A stretch of DNA of 64,000 nucleotides from Solidesulfovibrio magneticus RS-1 (lineage in GTDB: Bacteria > Desulfobacterota > Desulfovibrionia > Desulfovibrionales > Desulfovibrionaceae), in NCBI RefSeq assembly GCF_000010665.1, contig NC_012796.1:2137501-2201500 (forward strand). The letters run 5' to 3'. This document shows positions 8,322-16,903 of this stretch, piece after piece (the stretch's first letter is position 1; each line of letters opens with the position of its first letter). The translations under genes were made by a program, and so were the position numbers. The notes below the pieces were generated by a model, which saw only the letters and a program-made list of their open reading frames with translations, searched no databases and had not been told where the DNA came from.

Positions 8322-9425
8322 ATGGTTCTGGAGCTGATACGGCCCGGCACGAACATCAATTTTCTCAAGTACCGCAAACTGGCCTACCTCGTGTCGGCGG
8401 CCATCGTCCTGGCCGGCTTCATTTCGCTGGCCGTCAAGGGCGGCCCGCGTTTCGGCGTCGACTTCTCGGGCGGTCTGTCCATCCAGGTGCGTTTCGCCAA
8501 GACCATGGACGCCGAGCGCATCGACAAGGCCGTGGAAGAGGTGGGGCTCAAGAACGTGACGGTCCAGCGCTTCGGCAACGAAGAAGCCAACGAGTTCCTC
8601 ATCCGGGCCTCGGACCATGACGTCAACCAGGAGGCCGTGCGCACGAGCATCGAGGCGGCCCTGGCCAAGAACCTGCCCGACTCCGGCTATTCGTTGCAGC
8701 GCCTGGAAATGGTCGGCCCCAAGGTCGGCGCGGACCTGCGCGGCAAGGCCCTGGAAGCCATTTTCTATTCGGTGCTTCTCATCGCCATCTATATTTCGGG
8801 ACGTTTCGAGCATCGCTGGATGGCGGCCGGCCTCATGGCCGCGGGCCTTGCCGGCGGCATCTACGTGCTCAAGCTTGTGGGCGCATCCACGGTCTGGCTC
8901 ATCGTGGCGGCCATGGCCATTACCTTGTTCCTGTGCTTTGTCATGCGGCTCAAGTACGCGCTGGGGGCTGTGGTGGCCGACCTGCATGATGTCTTCATCA
9001 CCGTCGGCATCTTTTCGCTGCTCAACATCGAGTTCGACCTGACCATCGTGGCGGCGCTTTTAACCATCCTCGGCTACTCCCTTAACGACACCATCATCGT
9101 CTACGACCGCATCCGGGAAAAGCTGCGCACAACCGACAAGTCCGTGCCCTTCGAGCAGGTCATCAACCAGAGCATCAACGAGACTCTCTCGCGCACCATT
9201 CTCACGGCCGGCACCACGCTCATCACCGTCACCTGCCTGTTTTTCCTGGGCGGTCCGGTCATCCACGACTTTGCCCTGGCCATGATCATCGGCATCCTGG
9301 CCGGCACCTTCTCCTCGGTCTTTGTGGCCAGCCCCATCCTGCTGGACCTGGGTTCGGGCCTGAGCAAGCCCGAGGAACCCTCGGCCCCTAAGGCCGGCCC
9401 CCGGGTCAACGCCGCCCGGGCCTAG
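8322..9425 (+). CDS. secF: protein translocase subunit SecF
   Basis: A 367-residue inner-membrane protein, the SecF half of the SecDF proton-driven accessory complex that pulls exported proteins out of the Sec channel. Six membrane segments are visible: one at the N-terminus (AYLVSAAIVLAGF) and five in the C-terminal half. Signature motifs are RFGVDFSGG, and GYSLNDTIIVYDRIREK followed by a NETLSRTILT region. The start ATG has AGGGGGAG 5 bases upstream. Unusually, no secD or yajC lies upstream: the 5' neighbour is a nuclease on the other strand. A strong terminator follows, so the gene is monocistronic here. Confidence 0.95.
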   Translation: MVLELIRPGTNINFLKYRKLAYLVSAAIVLAGFISLAVKGGPRFGVDFSGGLSIQVRFAKTMDAERIDKAVEEVGLKNVTVQRFGNEEANEFLIRASDHDVNQEAVRTSIEAALAKNLPDSGYSLQRLEMVGPKVGADLRGKALEAIFYSVLLIAIYISGRFEHRWMAAGLMAAGLAGGIYVLKLVGASTVWLIVAAMAITLFLCFVMRLKYALGAVVADLHDVFITVGIFSLLNIEFDLTIVAALLTILGYSLNDTIIVYDRIREKLRTTDKSVPFEQVINQSINETLSRTILTAGTTLITVTCLFFLGGPVIHDFALAMIIGILAGTFSSVFVASPILLDLGSGLSKPEEPSAPKAGPRVNAARA

Positions 9426-9450
9426 GCTCCGGCTGCCCCATCGCCTGCCA

Positions 9451-9482
9451 AAGGCCGTCCCGTTTCGGGGCGGCCTTTTTCG
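9451..9482 (+). terminator. rho-independent terminator of secF
   Basis: The stem AAGGCCGTCCCG pairs with CGGGGCGGCCTT around a TTT loop and runs into a T-tract, about 25 bases after the secF stop. Confidence 0.88.
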
Positions 9483-9939
9483 TTGGCGGCAGCGAATTCG
9501 GGCTGTTCGGCGTCAGATGGTTCACCAGTCGTGTAGCGGCTGAGAATTTAGCCCAGGCCGGGACTGCCGTTTAAGCAGTGCCTTGGCCCGGCCTCCAGTC
9601 CTTGGTTGCCGAGGCATAGGAAACGGCCCGGCTATCAAGGGCACAGGCGTTTCGTTCAAGGCTGGGGCGAGGAGGCACAGGGCGGGGAGAACTGGGATAG
9701 GGCAAGTCGGCTTGGACGGCACTTGGCGTTATCGGCTGGTTGGGTTCGATTTCGCCAGGATCGAGCAGGGAGCACGTCGAAAGGAAACCGCTCGCCCGGG
9801 GCGGACAAATTCTCCCCCTGGCCTTGGCCCCAACACTTCATGCCAAGGCCGCCGCGAAAGGCCGAAAAGCAAAGAGCGCCACGATTGGCGGCAAAGGGGC
9901 TGGCCGTTCCAGCCGGACGGGAAGACGCTGTCCGGGCGT
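9483..9939. other. gene-poor interval with a strong hairpin
   Basis: These 457 bases hold no convincing reading frame. At 9555-9594 lies a long two-part hairpin: AGGCCGGG pairs with CCCGGCCT, and inside it ACTGC pairs with GCAGT, with GCCTTGG as an asymmetric bulge. No T-tract follows on either strand, so it is not a clear terminator. It may belong to a small structured RNA, but I do not recognise one. Confidence 0.35.
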
Positions 9940-10263
9940 CTACTGGGCGGGCTTGACGCTCTTGGAGGCTTCGTAGGCGGCCAGCTCCCGCTCGTAGCGG
10001 TCCATTTCCACGCGGGCGGCTTCCTTGGCCCGGACGTAGTGGTCCAGGGCTTCGGTGTTGCCGTCCTTGCGGGCCTCGTCCTCGGCCTGGCCGAAGCGAA
10101 CGTAGGCGTTGCGATAGGTCTTGACCTTTTCCGCCAGGAATTCTCTCTTGTCCGGGGCGATCCAGGGATTTTTGGGTCCCGCGCCACAGCCGAGCAGGAA
10201 AAGGCACAATGTGGCAACAGGGACAAGACGCAGACACGGAAGAATCATGCGATATGGCTTCAT
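9940..10263 (-). CDS. small lipoprotein
   Basis: A protein of about 107 residues with a lipoprotein signal (LVPVATLCLFLLGCGAG, lipobox LLGC) and a highly charged, probably all-helical mature region (Glu, Lys, Arg, Ala rich, roughly residues 45-100). Coiled-coil propensity is evident from the heptad-like spacing of Ala, Val and Leu. Function unknown; a periplasmic spacer or adhesin-like helix is possible. The ATG at 10263 gives the compact signal peptide; an in-frame TTG at 10296 would add 11 residues. Confidence 0.65.
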   Translation of the reverse strand: MKPYRMILPCLRLVPVATLCLFLLGCGAGPKNPWIAPDKREFLAEKVKTYRNAYVRFGQAEDEARKDGNTEALDHYVRAKEAARVEMDRYERELAAYEASKSVKPAQ

Positions 10264-10309
10264 AGGAAATGCGGGGTTTGGCTCATGACGCCGCAAGGTT
10301 TGGTCGTGG

Positions 10310-10576
10310 CTAGAGCCGGATGTTGACGATGCCGCCCGAGACGACTTCCACCGCGCCCGCCGGAGCAGGTACGACGCTTCCGGCCGGAGCCGGTTCCACG
10401 GACCCGGCCGGCTGGACGTCGAAGGGGCCGGTGGGCGGCGTGGTCTGGACCATGCCGGCCGGAGACGGCGTGGTCATGCCGGGAGGCAGGGCCTCGACAT
10501 GGCCGGGAGGCAGGGCCTCGAACCGGCCCGGCGGTCCCGCTTCGACGTGTCCCGCCGGTGTGACGGCGTCAGACAT
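10310..10576 (-). CDS. small protein built of 8-residue Pro-Gly repeats
   Basis: An 88-residue protein that is almost entirely a tandem array of about ten octapeptide units, consensus P-(A/P)-G-x-V-x-x-x: PAGHVEAG, PPGRFEAL, PPGHVEAL, PPGMTTPS, PAGMVQTT, PAGSVEPA, PAGSVVPA, PAGAVEVV, ending SGGIVNIRL. The start is supported by GGAGG 9 bases upstream. There is no signal peptide and no Cys. The regular G-x-hydrophobic pattern could form a short beta-solenoid or an extended spike-like strand. The family is not recognised and no function is assigned. It stands alone, next to the small lipoprotein. Confidence 0.65.
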   Translation of the reverse strand: MSDAVTPAGHVEAGPPGRFEALPPGHVEALPPGMTTPSPAGMVQTTPPTGPFDVQPAGSVEPAPAGSVVPAPAGAVEVVSGGIVNIRL

Positions 10577-10786
10577 GGCGTACCTCCGGCGGCGATCCAA
10601 TCGCCGCTGCTGCCTATGTGCCCCACTTCGGGCGGTATGGCAACAGCCGCGATGCTTACGGTAGAGACAGACGTCTGGTGGGGCGTCTCCCGGAAATGGG
10701 GGCATCCAAACGGCGTTACCCGCTCTGGATGCCGGCAACGGGGGCGACGTCAGGGCAGGGCCTGTCGGTTGTGTAACGGCGCGGCG

Positions 10787-11953
10787 TCAGGCCGCCTTGG
10801 CCGAGCGCCGGGGCCGTACCAACGTTTCGGTGGCCAGTCCGGCCAGGTAGAGCACACCCCGCAACAGCAGCGGCAATTGCACGGAAGCGTCCTTGCCTTG
10901 ATCGTCGGCCAGGGGAATCTCGGAGGTGTCGGCCTGGCCGGTGAGGCGGCGGTGGATGACCCGGGCTTCCAGGTGGCGTTCGTTAAGGGACAAGCCCTTG
11001 CGCACGGCCCGTTCGGCCAGGTCCGGCCGGCGCAGGAAGTGGTAGGCCTTGGACAGTCCCACGTAGGCGTCGGCGTTCTTGGGAGCCAGCTCCAGGGCCA
11101 GGCGGAAAAGCGACACGGCGGCGGCATAGTGGCGGTCGCGCACGAGTTCGTTGCCCAGGGCCAGGAAGGGGTTGAACCCGGCTTCGTCGGCGGCAAGCAG
11201 GGTGACGAACTGATCGCGCAGTTCGGCGAAGCGCTGGACCCGGGCGCAGGCGTTGGCCGCCTGCTTCATGTAATGGCGATAGCGGCGCTGGCTGCCCTTG
11301 GCCAGCCAGGCCCGGGCCAGACCCAGGTGGGCTTCGACGTAGAGCTTGTTGGCGGCCAGGGCCCGGTGGAAGGCCAGGATGGCCCGTTCCACGTCGCGCA
11401 CGGCCAGGGCGGCCATGCCTTCCTCGAAATGCCTCGGCGCGTCGTCCGGGGCCTCGGCCAGTGCCTCGTAGCCCCGGACCGCTCCCTCGACGTCGCCGTC
11501 CGCTTCCTTGGCGGCGGCCCGGGCCAGGGCGGCTCGTTCGGCGGCGGCGAAGCGCGCCATGTGGGCGGCCATGGCCAGATGGCGGCGGAAGGTGTCTTCG
11601 GAATAGGGGCGCAGCAGGAATCCGGCCACGCCGAGCTTGACCGCCGAGAGCACCTCGGCCTTGGTGCCGCCGGTCGCGGCCAGGATCACCGGGATGTCGG
11701 CCAGCTCAGGATCGGCCCGAAGGGCGGTGACGAGATCGCGTCCGTCCATGTCGGCCAGGGTCGCGTCGCAAAAGATCAGGCTCGGCCGTTCGCGGCGTAC
11801 GGCAGCCAGGGCCTCGGCTCCGGAGACGACATGGCGCACGGCGAAGATGCGGGCCTGCTTGAAAAAGGCGCGGTCCACCCGGGCCACGGCGTCGCTGGCG
11901 GCAACGATGAGGGCGGAAGCGATGGCGCTGGCGGAAGTGGTCGGCACGGTCAT
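10787..11953 (-). CDS. response regulator receiver domain with TPR-like repeats
   Basis: A 388-residue cytoplasmic protein. Residues 10-135 form a CheY-like receiver with the phospho-acceptor Asp in SLIFCDATLADMDG. The usual switch Lys before Pro is Arg (FLLRPYS). Residues 150-345 are helical repeats typical of tetratricopeptides: EGAVRGYEALAEAP, RAILAFHRALAANKLYVEAHLGLA, and AVSLFRLALELAPKNADAYVGLSKAY. Such proteins act as signal-dependent scaffolds. The ATG at 11953 has AGGA 8 bases upstream and is preferred over 11986. No kinase adjoins. A terminator separates it from gap upstream. Confidence 0.85.
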   Translation of the reverse strand: MTVPTTSASAIASALIVAASDAVARVDRAFFKQARIFAVRHVVSGAEALAAVRRERPSLIFCDATLADMDGRDLVTALRADPELADIPVILAATGGTKAEVLSAVKLGVAGFLLRPYSEDTFRRHLAMAAHMARFAAAERAALARAAAKEADGDVEGAVRGYEALAEAPDDAPRHFEEGMAALAVRDVERAILAFHRALAANKLYVEAHLGLARAWLAKGSQRRYRHYMKQAANACARVQRFAELRDQFVTLLAADEAGFNPFLALGNELVRDRHYAAAVSLFRLALELAPKNADAYVGLSKAYHFLRRPDLAERAVRKGLSLNERHLEARVIHRRLTGQADTSEIPLADDQGKDASVQLPLLLRGVLYLAGLATETLVRPRRSAKAA

Positions 11954-12049
11954 GGGCGCATCCTGGGGTTTGGAGCCGGGCGGCATTGCCCCGGCCTTGC
12001 AAAGCGTATCGGCCGACCGCCGATTTGCATTAGGGCCAAACCAAAAGGA

Positions 12050-12080
12050 AAGCGCCCGTCGGCATTCCCGGCGGGCGCTT
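12050..12080 (-). terminator. hairpin terminator after gap
   Basis: AAGCGCCCG and CGGGCGCTT pair perfectly around a 13-base loop, 24 bases after the gap stop on the minus strand. The downstream T-run is short (TCCTTTT), so termination may be partial. Confidence 0.6.
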
Positions 12081-12103
12081 GAAACCGTCAGGCCAAAGGC
12101 CGA

Positions 12104-13087
12104 CTACAGGGCGGAGACTTTCTTGATGAGGCGCACGAGCTGGTGGGTAAACCCGGCCTCGTTGTCGTACCAGGACAGGACCTTGGCCATGGTGCCGTCG
12201 ATGACCTGGGAGGCCTTGGCGTCCACCACGCCGCCGTGGGTGTCGCCCACGAAGTCGATGGAAACCAGCGGCTCCTCGGTGTAGCCCATGCCGTCGCCGG
12301 CGGCGGCGGCCAGTACGGCCAACATGCCGGCGGTGTCCGTGGGCTTGGCCAGCTCGCAGGTGAAATCCACCACCGACACGTTGGGGGTGGGCACACGGAT
12401 GGACATGCCGTCCAGGCGTCCGGCCAAGGCCGGGATGACCTTGGTCACGGCCCGGGCGGCTCCGGTGGTGGTGGGGATCATGGACAGGCCGCAGGCCCGG
12501 CCGCGCCGCCAGTCCTTGTGGGAGCCGTCGAGAATCCGCTGGCTCATGGTGTAGGAGTGGATGGTGGTCATGAGCCCGTGCTTGATGCCAAAGGCGTCAT
12601 TGAGGGCTTTGGCCACCGGGGCGAGGCAGTTGGTGGTGCAGGAAGCGTTGGAGATGATCTTATGCTCGGGCCGCAGCTCATCGTCGTTGACGCCCATGAC
12701 GATGGTGACGTCCTCGTTTTTGCCCGGGGCGCTGATGATGACCTTCTTCGCGCCGCAGGCCATGTGCTTCTCGCAGGAGTCGCGGTCCACGAATTTGCCC
12801 GTGGTCTCGACGACGTATTGGCAGCCAAGCTCGCCCCAGCGCCATTCGCCGCCACCGTGACGGCTGATCTTGACCAGCTTGTCGTTGATCAAAAGGCCTT
12901 CGTCGCAAGGGACAACCGTGCCGGCGAACCGGCCGTGTACGGAGTCGTATTTGAGCAGATGGGCCAGCTGGGCGTTGTCGGCCCGGGCGTTTATCGCCGC
13001 CAGGGTGATGTCCGGATCGTCGGCCAGAAGCCGGGTCAGGTATCTGCCGATGCGGCCGAATCCGTTGATGCCGATGGTAACCGCCAT
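12104..13087 (-). CDS. gap: type I glyceraldehyde-3-phosphate dehydrogenase
   Basis: A 327-residue enzyme that oxidises glyceraldehyde 3-phosphate to 1,3-bisphosphoglycerate in glycolysis/gluconeogenesis. The N-terminal Rossmann motif is GINGFGRIGR, the active site is SNASCTTNC (nucleophile Cys150), the catalytic His is in TTIHSYTMSQ, and C-terminal PTTTGAARAV and WYDNEAGF are present. The residue after Ile-Asn in AINARADN is Ala, where the NAD-specific enzymes usually have Asp, so the cofactor preference may be relaxed. The start has AGGAGG upstream. It is monocistronic, with a terminator downstream. Confidence 0.96.
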   Translation of the reverse strand: MAVTIGINGFGRIGRYLTRLLADDPDITLAAINARADNAQLAHLLKYDSVHGRFAGTVVPCDEGLLINDKLVKISRHGGGEWRWGELGCQYVVETTGKFVDRDSCEKHMACGAKKVIISAPGKNEDVTIVMGVNDDELRPEHKIISNASCTTNCLAPVAKALNDAFGIKHGLMTTIHSYTMSQRILDGSHKDWRRGRACGLSMIPTTTGAARAVTKVIPALAGRLDGMSIRVPTPNVSVVDFTCELAKPTDTAGMLAVLAAAAGDGMGYTEEPLVSIDFVGDTHGGVVDAKASQVIDGTMAKVLSWYDNEAGFTHQLVRLIKKVSAL

Positions 13088-13278
13088 ATGGGTGTCCTCC
13101 TGGGAAGCAGTGCGTGTCGGATGCTGGAAACGGCCGCGCCCCGGCCCGGGGCCTCGGCGGACGGGTGGCGGCCCGTCCGTGAGCGCGGCGCATGATAGGC
13201 CGGGGGGCGGTTTTGTGTCAACAAAACGTCGCTTTTGCCGGTTGGAAACCGGCCGAAATCACGGGCTTTCCTGGCCAG

Positions 13279-13893
13279 TTACTGGGGCAGCAGCCAGGAG
13301 TCGTCCACGTCGAAGAGCGGAAACGCCGGCTGGGGTTCGGGCGCGCCTTTGATCATGGCGTCGTAGCAGGCTTTTTCCCGATTCATGGCGCTATTGTCGC
13401 TGACGCGGATGACATTGCCCGAGGGCGAGTCGTCGCCGGTCAGTTCGAAATGTTCGAGCAGGACGTCAAGGCCCTTGTTTTTGTTGGCCCCGAAAACCCA
13501 GCGATAGCCCTTGTATTTCGAGCCCTTTGGGACGGGCAAGGGCTGGGGCACGCCGTAACGGTCGCTGAGCTGGCGCACGAGCTTGTCGAAAAGCGCCTTG
13601 GAGCCGTCCTTGTATTGCAGACGCACCCGCTCCACCCGGTTTTGGGTGGCGCAGCCGCCGAGGAGGACATAGCCGGCGGCAAAGCCTTTGGTGGGCTTGA
13701 GGTTGGCCCGCACCAGCCAGGGCTTGTCCCAAAGGGGGGCGACCCGGGCCAGATCCAGGCGGTCGCGCAGATCTTCGGCGTTGGCCCCGATGGCGATGCC
13801 GGCGATCTGGCTGGGGGCGTCGGCGGCCCGGGCCGGGACGGCGGCCAGAACGAGGGCGAGGGCGAGACAGGCGGACAGGACCAATGGGCGCAT
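13279..13893 (-). CDS. secreted protein of unknown function (paralogue of 5038 gene)
   Basis: A 204-residue protein with a clear Sec signal peptide (LSACLALALVLAAVPARA) and a mature region opening QIAGIAIGANAEDLRDRL. The middle GYVLLGGCATQNRVERVRLQY and the following RYGVPQP mirror the protein at 5038-5685, so the two are paralogues. A third, more distant relative appears to be the lipoprotein at 43328-44077. The start ATG has AAGGAG 6 bases upstream. Four-stranded beta structure is likely, but no activity can be assigned. Confidence 0.8.
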   Translation of the reverse strand: MRPLVLSACLALALVLAAVPARAADAPSQIAGIAIGANAEDLRDRLDLARVAPLWDKPWLVRANLKPTKGFAAGYVLLGGCATQNRVERVRLQYKDGSKALFDKLVRQLSDRYGVPQPLPVPKGSKYKGYRWVFGANKNKGLDVLLEHFELTGDDSPSGNVIRVSDNSAMNREKACYDAMIKGAPEPQPAFPLFDVDDSWLLPQ

Positions 13894-14062
13894 GGGCGGC
13901 TCCTTTCCCGGATGGATAACGTAACGGGTCCACCCAAAAAACCGCAATGCCGGGCATTGTCAAGGCCGCGCTACCCTTGCCTGGGGCCGCGCCATGGCGT
14001 AGGACAAAGCCTCGGCCATTTCCCGGGCGGTTTCGTCCGGTTCGATTTCAAGGAGAATAAGA

Positions 14063-14575
14063 ATGTCCAAAAAAGCCCTGGTGTTAGCCGCCTTGATCGT
14101 CAGCATGTCCTTCGGCACGCTGGCCGACGCCGCTTCCAAGACCCCGACCCCGGTCCAGGCCCAGCCCCAGGCCGTCGCCGTCGGCGGCGGTTCCGCCACC
14201 TTCGCCCACAGCTGGTCCGTCTACACGGACAAGGAAAAGCGCTCCTTCCTGTTTGGCCTGGCCACGGCCGTGCGTCTGATGTGCACCGACCTCAGCACCC
14301 GTCAGAAGGACGCCAAGGGCGGACCGGGCGTGGAGCAGACCTTCCGCGACTGCTTCAACGCCTACGCCGGCATGGACCCCGACGCCGTGGTTTCGGCCAT
14401 GAACGCCCTGTACGCCGATCCGAAAAACGCCATGATCCCCATCGACGGGGCCTATATGATTTCGCTCATGAGGGTGCGCGGCGACAAGGTGGACGACATC
14501 ATCGTCCAGGCTCGCAAGTACGGCGAAGGCCTCAAGAAAGAGATCGACCAGCAGCGTCAGAAAGGCGGCCAGTAG
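14063..14575 (+). CDS. secreted protein of unknown function
   Basis: A 170-residue exported protein: signal peptide residues 1-23 (ALVLAALIVSMSFGTLADA), a short Pro/Gln linker, then a helical domain with two Cys (RLMCTDLS and FRDCFNAY) that could form a disulfide in the periplasm. The stretch HSWSVYTDKEKRSFLFGLATAVR suggests an amphipathic helix. A strong Shine-Dalgarno (AAGGAG) precedes the ATG. The family is not recognised. Confidence 0.8.
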   Translation: MSKKALVLAALIVSMSFGTLADAASKTPTPVQAQPQAVAVGGGSATFAHSWSVYTDKEKRSFLFGLATAVRLMCTDLSTRQKDAKGGPGVEQTFRDCFNAYAGMDPDAVVSAMNALYADPKNAMIPIDGAYMISLMRVRGDKVDDIIVQARKYGEGLKKEIDQQRQKGGQ

Positions 14576-14683
14576 GTCCGGCGCGCGCCGCCTTGCCCCA
14601 GCCTCCGGGATGGTTATCTTGGAAGGGTAAGCAGCGGTTTTTTTTGCCGCGAGCTTCCTGATCCTTGAGCCAAGGAGGCGCGT

Positions 14684-14911
14684 ATGTGGATATGGGTTGC
14701 GCGCTGGCTCGTCCGGCCCGGTCGGGAAGAAGCCGTCAGGCAGGCGGCGGAAAACGTCCGCCGGCATTGGCAGGAAGTCAGCCTGGACGTGGGTTTCGAT
14801 CCGGCCAGGAACGTGACCGTGGCCGAAAGCGACAAGGAAATCCGGGTGGGCGTGAGCGAAGAGCTCGACGCCACGTTCCGCGAGGAACCCGGAGAATGGC
14901 GCTACTACTGA
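14684..14911 (+). CDS. small hypothetical protein
   Basis: A 75-residue protein (MWIWVARWLVRPGREEAVRQ at the start) without signal peptide. It is Trp- and Arg-rich at the N-terminus and acidic at the C-terminus, ending in EWRYY. A Shine-Dalgarno (AAGGAGG) precedes the start and a strong terminator follows within 10 bases of the stop, which supports it as a real single-gene transcript. Function unknown. Confidence 0.65.
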   Translation: MWIWVARWLVRPGREEAVRQAAENVRRHWQEVSLDVGFDPARNVTVAESDKEIRVGVSEELDATFREEPGEWRYY

Positions 14912-14918
14912 TAACCGC

Positions 14919-14956
14919 GACGGGGGGTCTGAATCTTCAGGCCCCCCGTCTTTTTT
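14919..14956 (+). terminator. rho-independent terminator
   Basis: GACGGGGGG and CCCCCCGTC pair around a loop and are followed by six T residues, directly after the small gene ending at 14911. Confidence 0.88.
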
Positions 14957-15154
14957 GGCGACCGCCACCGCATCCCCGTTCGCCCCAACTCGGCGCGGCG
15001 GGCCGGCGGCAGCGGTTCGTTGCCCCGCACCCTCGCCTTGCGATGGTTGTCAGGGCGAAAGCGTTTTCCTATGGTGTCCCATGTTCCGTTAGGCATTCTC
15101 CGAAGCCGGACGCCCGTTGCCGGCGGGCCAAACGTCGATCCCCAAGGAGGCGCC

Positions 15155-15637
15155 ATGAATCGTCTATTCGCCCTGGCCTTGGCCGTTTTGTTGGGAACCT
15201 TGCTGGCCGCCGGACCGGCCTTGGCTCAGGAAGGCAAGGCGAAAAAGGAAAAAACCATTCCCCATCTGGTGGGCGTGTGGAAAGGCACATCGGAAGGCGT
15301 GGCCATGGGCGCGCTGGGCCATGTGGACGCCGCCGCCGCGCCGACGTTCGTGAAGGTCGATTGGACGCTGACCATCGACAAGCAGGAAGGCCGAGCCTTT
15401 TCCGGCACAAAAGCCTCGTCCCGGGCCAAGGAGACAGTAGTCGGCGTGGTGGACGGAGCCCAGGTTGCCATGGTCGACGACGACGGCACGTACGTCGGCA
15501 AGCTCACCAGTCCCAATCGGCTGATCGTCCGGTATCTCGAAGCCGGCAAGGCGTCCAAGGTGGCCAGCATCACCTTGTTCGTACGCGAGCGCGACCCGGA
15601 AGCCGGCCAGACGCCATCGGCCGCGCCGGCCCAGTAG
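15155..15637 (+). CDS. secreted protein of unknown function
   Basis: A 160-residue exported protein with signal peptide MNRLFALALAVLLGTLLAAG and cleavage near ALAQ. The mature part has the pattern LVGVWKGTSEGVAMG, then alternating hydrophobic strands (VDWTLTIDKQEGRAFSGT, VVGVVDGAQVAMVDDDGTYVGKL), suggesting a lipocalin-like beta barrel of the kind annotated as 'VWKG-type' uptake or stress proteins. This fold guess is inference only. A perfect AAGGAGG precedes the ATG. It converges on the deacetylase gene with only a 4-base gap. Confidence 0.78.
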   Translation: MNRLFALALAVLLGTLLAAGPALAQEGKAKKEKTIPHLVGVWKGTSEGVAMGALGHVDAAAAPTFVKVDWTLTIDKQEGRAFSGTKASSRAKETVVGVVDGAQVAMVDDDGTYVGKLTSPNRLIVRYLEAGKASKVASITLFVRERDPEAGQTPSAAPAQ

Positions 15638-15641
15638 CCGG

Positions 15642-16703
15642 TTATTTTTCCAGAGGCACGGATGCGGGCTGGGGCGTTGGCCTCGGCCCGCTTTTTTTGC
15701 GCGGGTGCAGTGTGCCGTCGCCAAAGATGGCATCGTACTGGGCCGTATCGCCGGGATGTCCGTCGTAGCAGTCCGAGGCGGCGATGGGCCGACCGCCGGC
15801 CAACAGTTCACTGACCGTCACCAGGGCATAGCCGCGTTTGCGCAGTTCGGCCAAAAGCGCCGGCAGGGCTTCGGCCGTGCCGTGGCCGTTGCCGTTGGCG
15901 TGGCCGATGACGATATCGCCGGGCCGCACCCGTTCCAGGGTCGTACGCAGGATGCGTTCGGGCGTGGAAAGGGGATCGGGATCGCCGGTGGTCAGGCTCC
16001 ACTGCACGGCGGCCAGGCCCAAGTCGGCCAGCAGGGCCAAAGCCTCGGGCCGGCAGCGGCCGTAGGGGAAGCGGAAGAGCGCAGGTGCTGCCGGCACGTC
16101 GTCCAGGGCCGCCTCGGGCAGGCCCCGCTCCCGGGCCAGCACGGCCAGCCTGGCCCGCAGGGCGGCATACTCGGCCTGGGTCCAGACAATCTCCCGAATC
16201 ATGTCCCGGTCGTCCAGGCGGCCAAAGTTGCCGTGAGTCCAGGCGTGGTTGCCGATCTCGAACAGAGGGTCGCTCATGAGCTGCATGGCCCGCAGCGGAT
16301 GGGAGCGCAGCCACTTGCCGCCGACGAAAAGCGTGGCCTTGGCCTTGGCGGCGCGCAGGGCGTCGATGACCCCGCCGTCGTAGCCCGAAGTCTGGTCGGC
16401 CAGTTCGCACAGGTCAAAGGTCAGCGCCAGGCGTTTTTCGCCGTGGGTGTCCACCCGGCGTAGCGACCCGCGCAGAGCCGGCGGCAGCGGCGTCAGCTCC
16501 GGGGCCACGGTGGCTTCGGGCGGCGAGCGGTCGGGTTCGTGTACCCGGCCGGACTTTTTCTCGGCCGGAGTGGACGCCAGCTCGGCCGGCGTCCACAAGG
16601 CTGCAAAAAGCGCTTCCCGGTCATGGCCGGCGGCTGTGGCGGGAAGAGCGGCGGCAAGCAGACAGGCAAGGCACAGGGCAACGGCACGGCCGAGACGTCC
16701 CAC
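15642..16703 (-). CDS. exported polysaccharide deacetylase (NodB homology)
   Basis: A 353-residue exported enzyme of carbohydrate esterase family 4, expected to remove acetyl groups from an envelope or extracellular polysaccharide. The signal peptide is residues 1-25. NodB motifs: motif 1 is LTFDLCEL, where the usual second Asp is replaced by Leu, a variant seen in this subgroup; motif 2 is HAWTHGNF (HxxxH type metal ligands); motif 3 is RFPYGRC; and DIVIGHANG supplies the late His. The start is GTG at 16703, chosen because AAGGAG lies 6 bases before it and the signal peptide starts at once; the upstream in-frame ATG would add a non-hydrophobic tail. Confidence 0.88.
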   Translation of the reverse strand: MGRLGRAVALCLACLLAAALPATAAGHDREALFAALWTPAELASTPAEKKSGRVHEPDRSPPEATVAPELTPLPPALRGSLRRVDTHGEKRLALTFDLCELADQTSGYDGGVIDALRAAKAKATLFVGGKWLRSHPLRAMQLMSDPLFEIGNHAWTHGNFGRLDDRDMIREIVWTQAEYAALRARLAVLARERGLPEAALDDVPAAPALFRFPYGRCRPEALALLADLGLAAVQWSLTTGDPDPLSTPERILRTTLERVRPGDIVIGHANGNGHGTAEALPALLAELRKRGYALVTVSELLAGGRPIAASDCYDGHPGDTAQYDAIFGDGTLHPRKKSGPRPTPQPASVPLEK

Positions 16704-16903
16704 GGCAGGCTCCTTGGCGGTTGGAAAACGGCGTGTACGGGGCAGTGGCCCGGATACGTGGCATGGCGGGTACGGCCTTGGCAAGGCCCAAGGCGGCCCA
16801 AACGCGGCGGAAGCGGAAACAGCGGCGGCTGGATACGGAAGCGTCCGGCCCCGGCCGGGATGCGACGGCCGGGACCGGACCGGAGGGCGGGGCGGTCGGC
16901 GGG

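Noticed and set aside
10499-12082. A 527-residue plus-strand open frame opposite the receiver/TPR gene
   Set aside because: Its composition is Gly/Gln/His/Val-rich without domains, and the minus strand carries a receiver and helical repeats.
14620-14660. A terminator between the genes ending at 14575 and starting at 14684
   Set aside because: A run of T occurs (GGTTTTTTTT) but only a short GCAGC/GCCGC-type stem could form, and it is not convincing.
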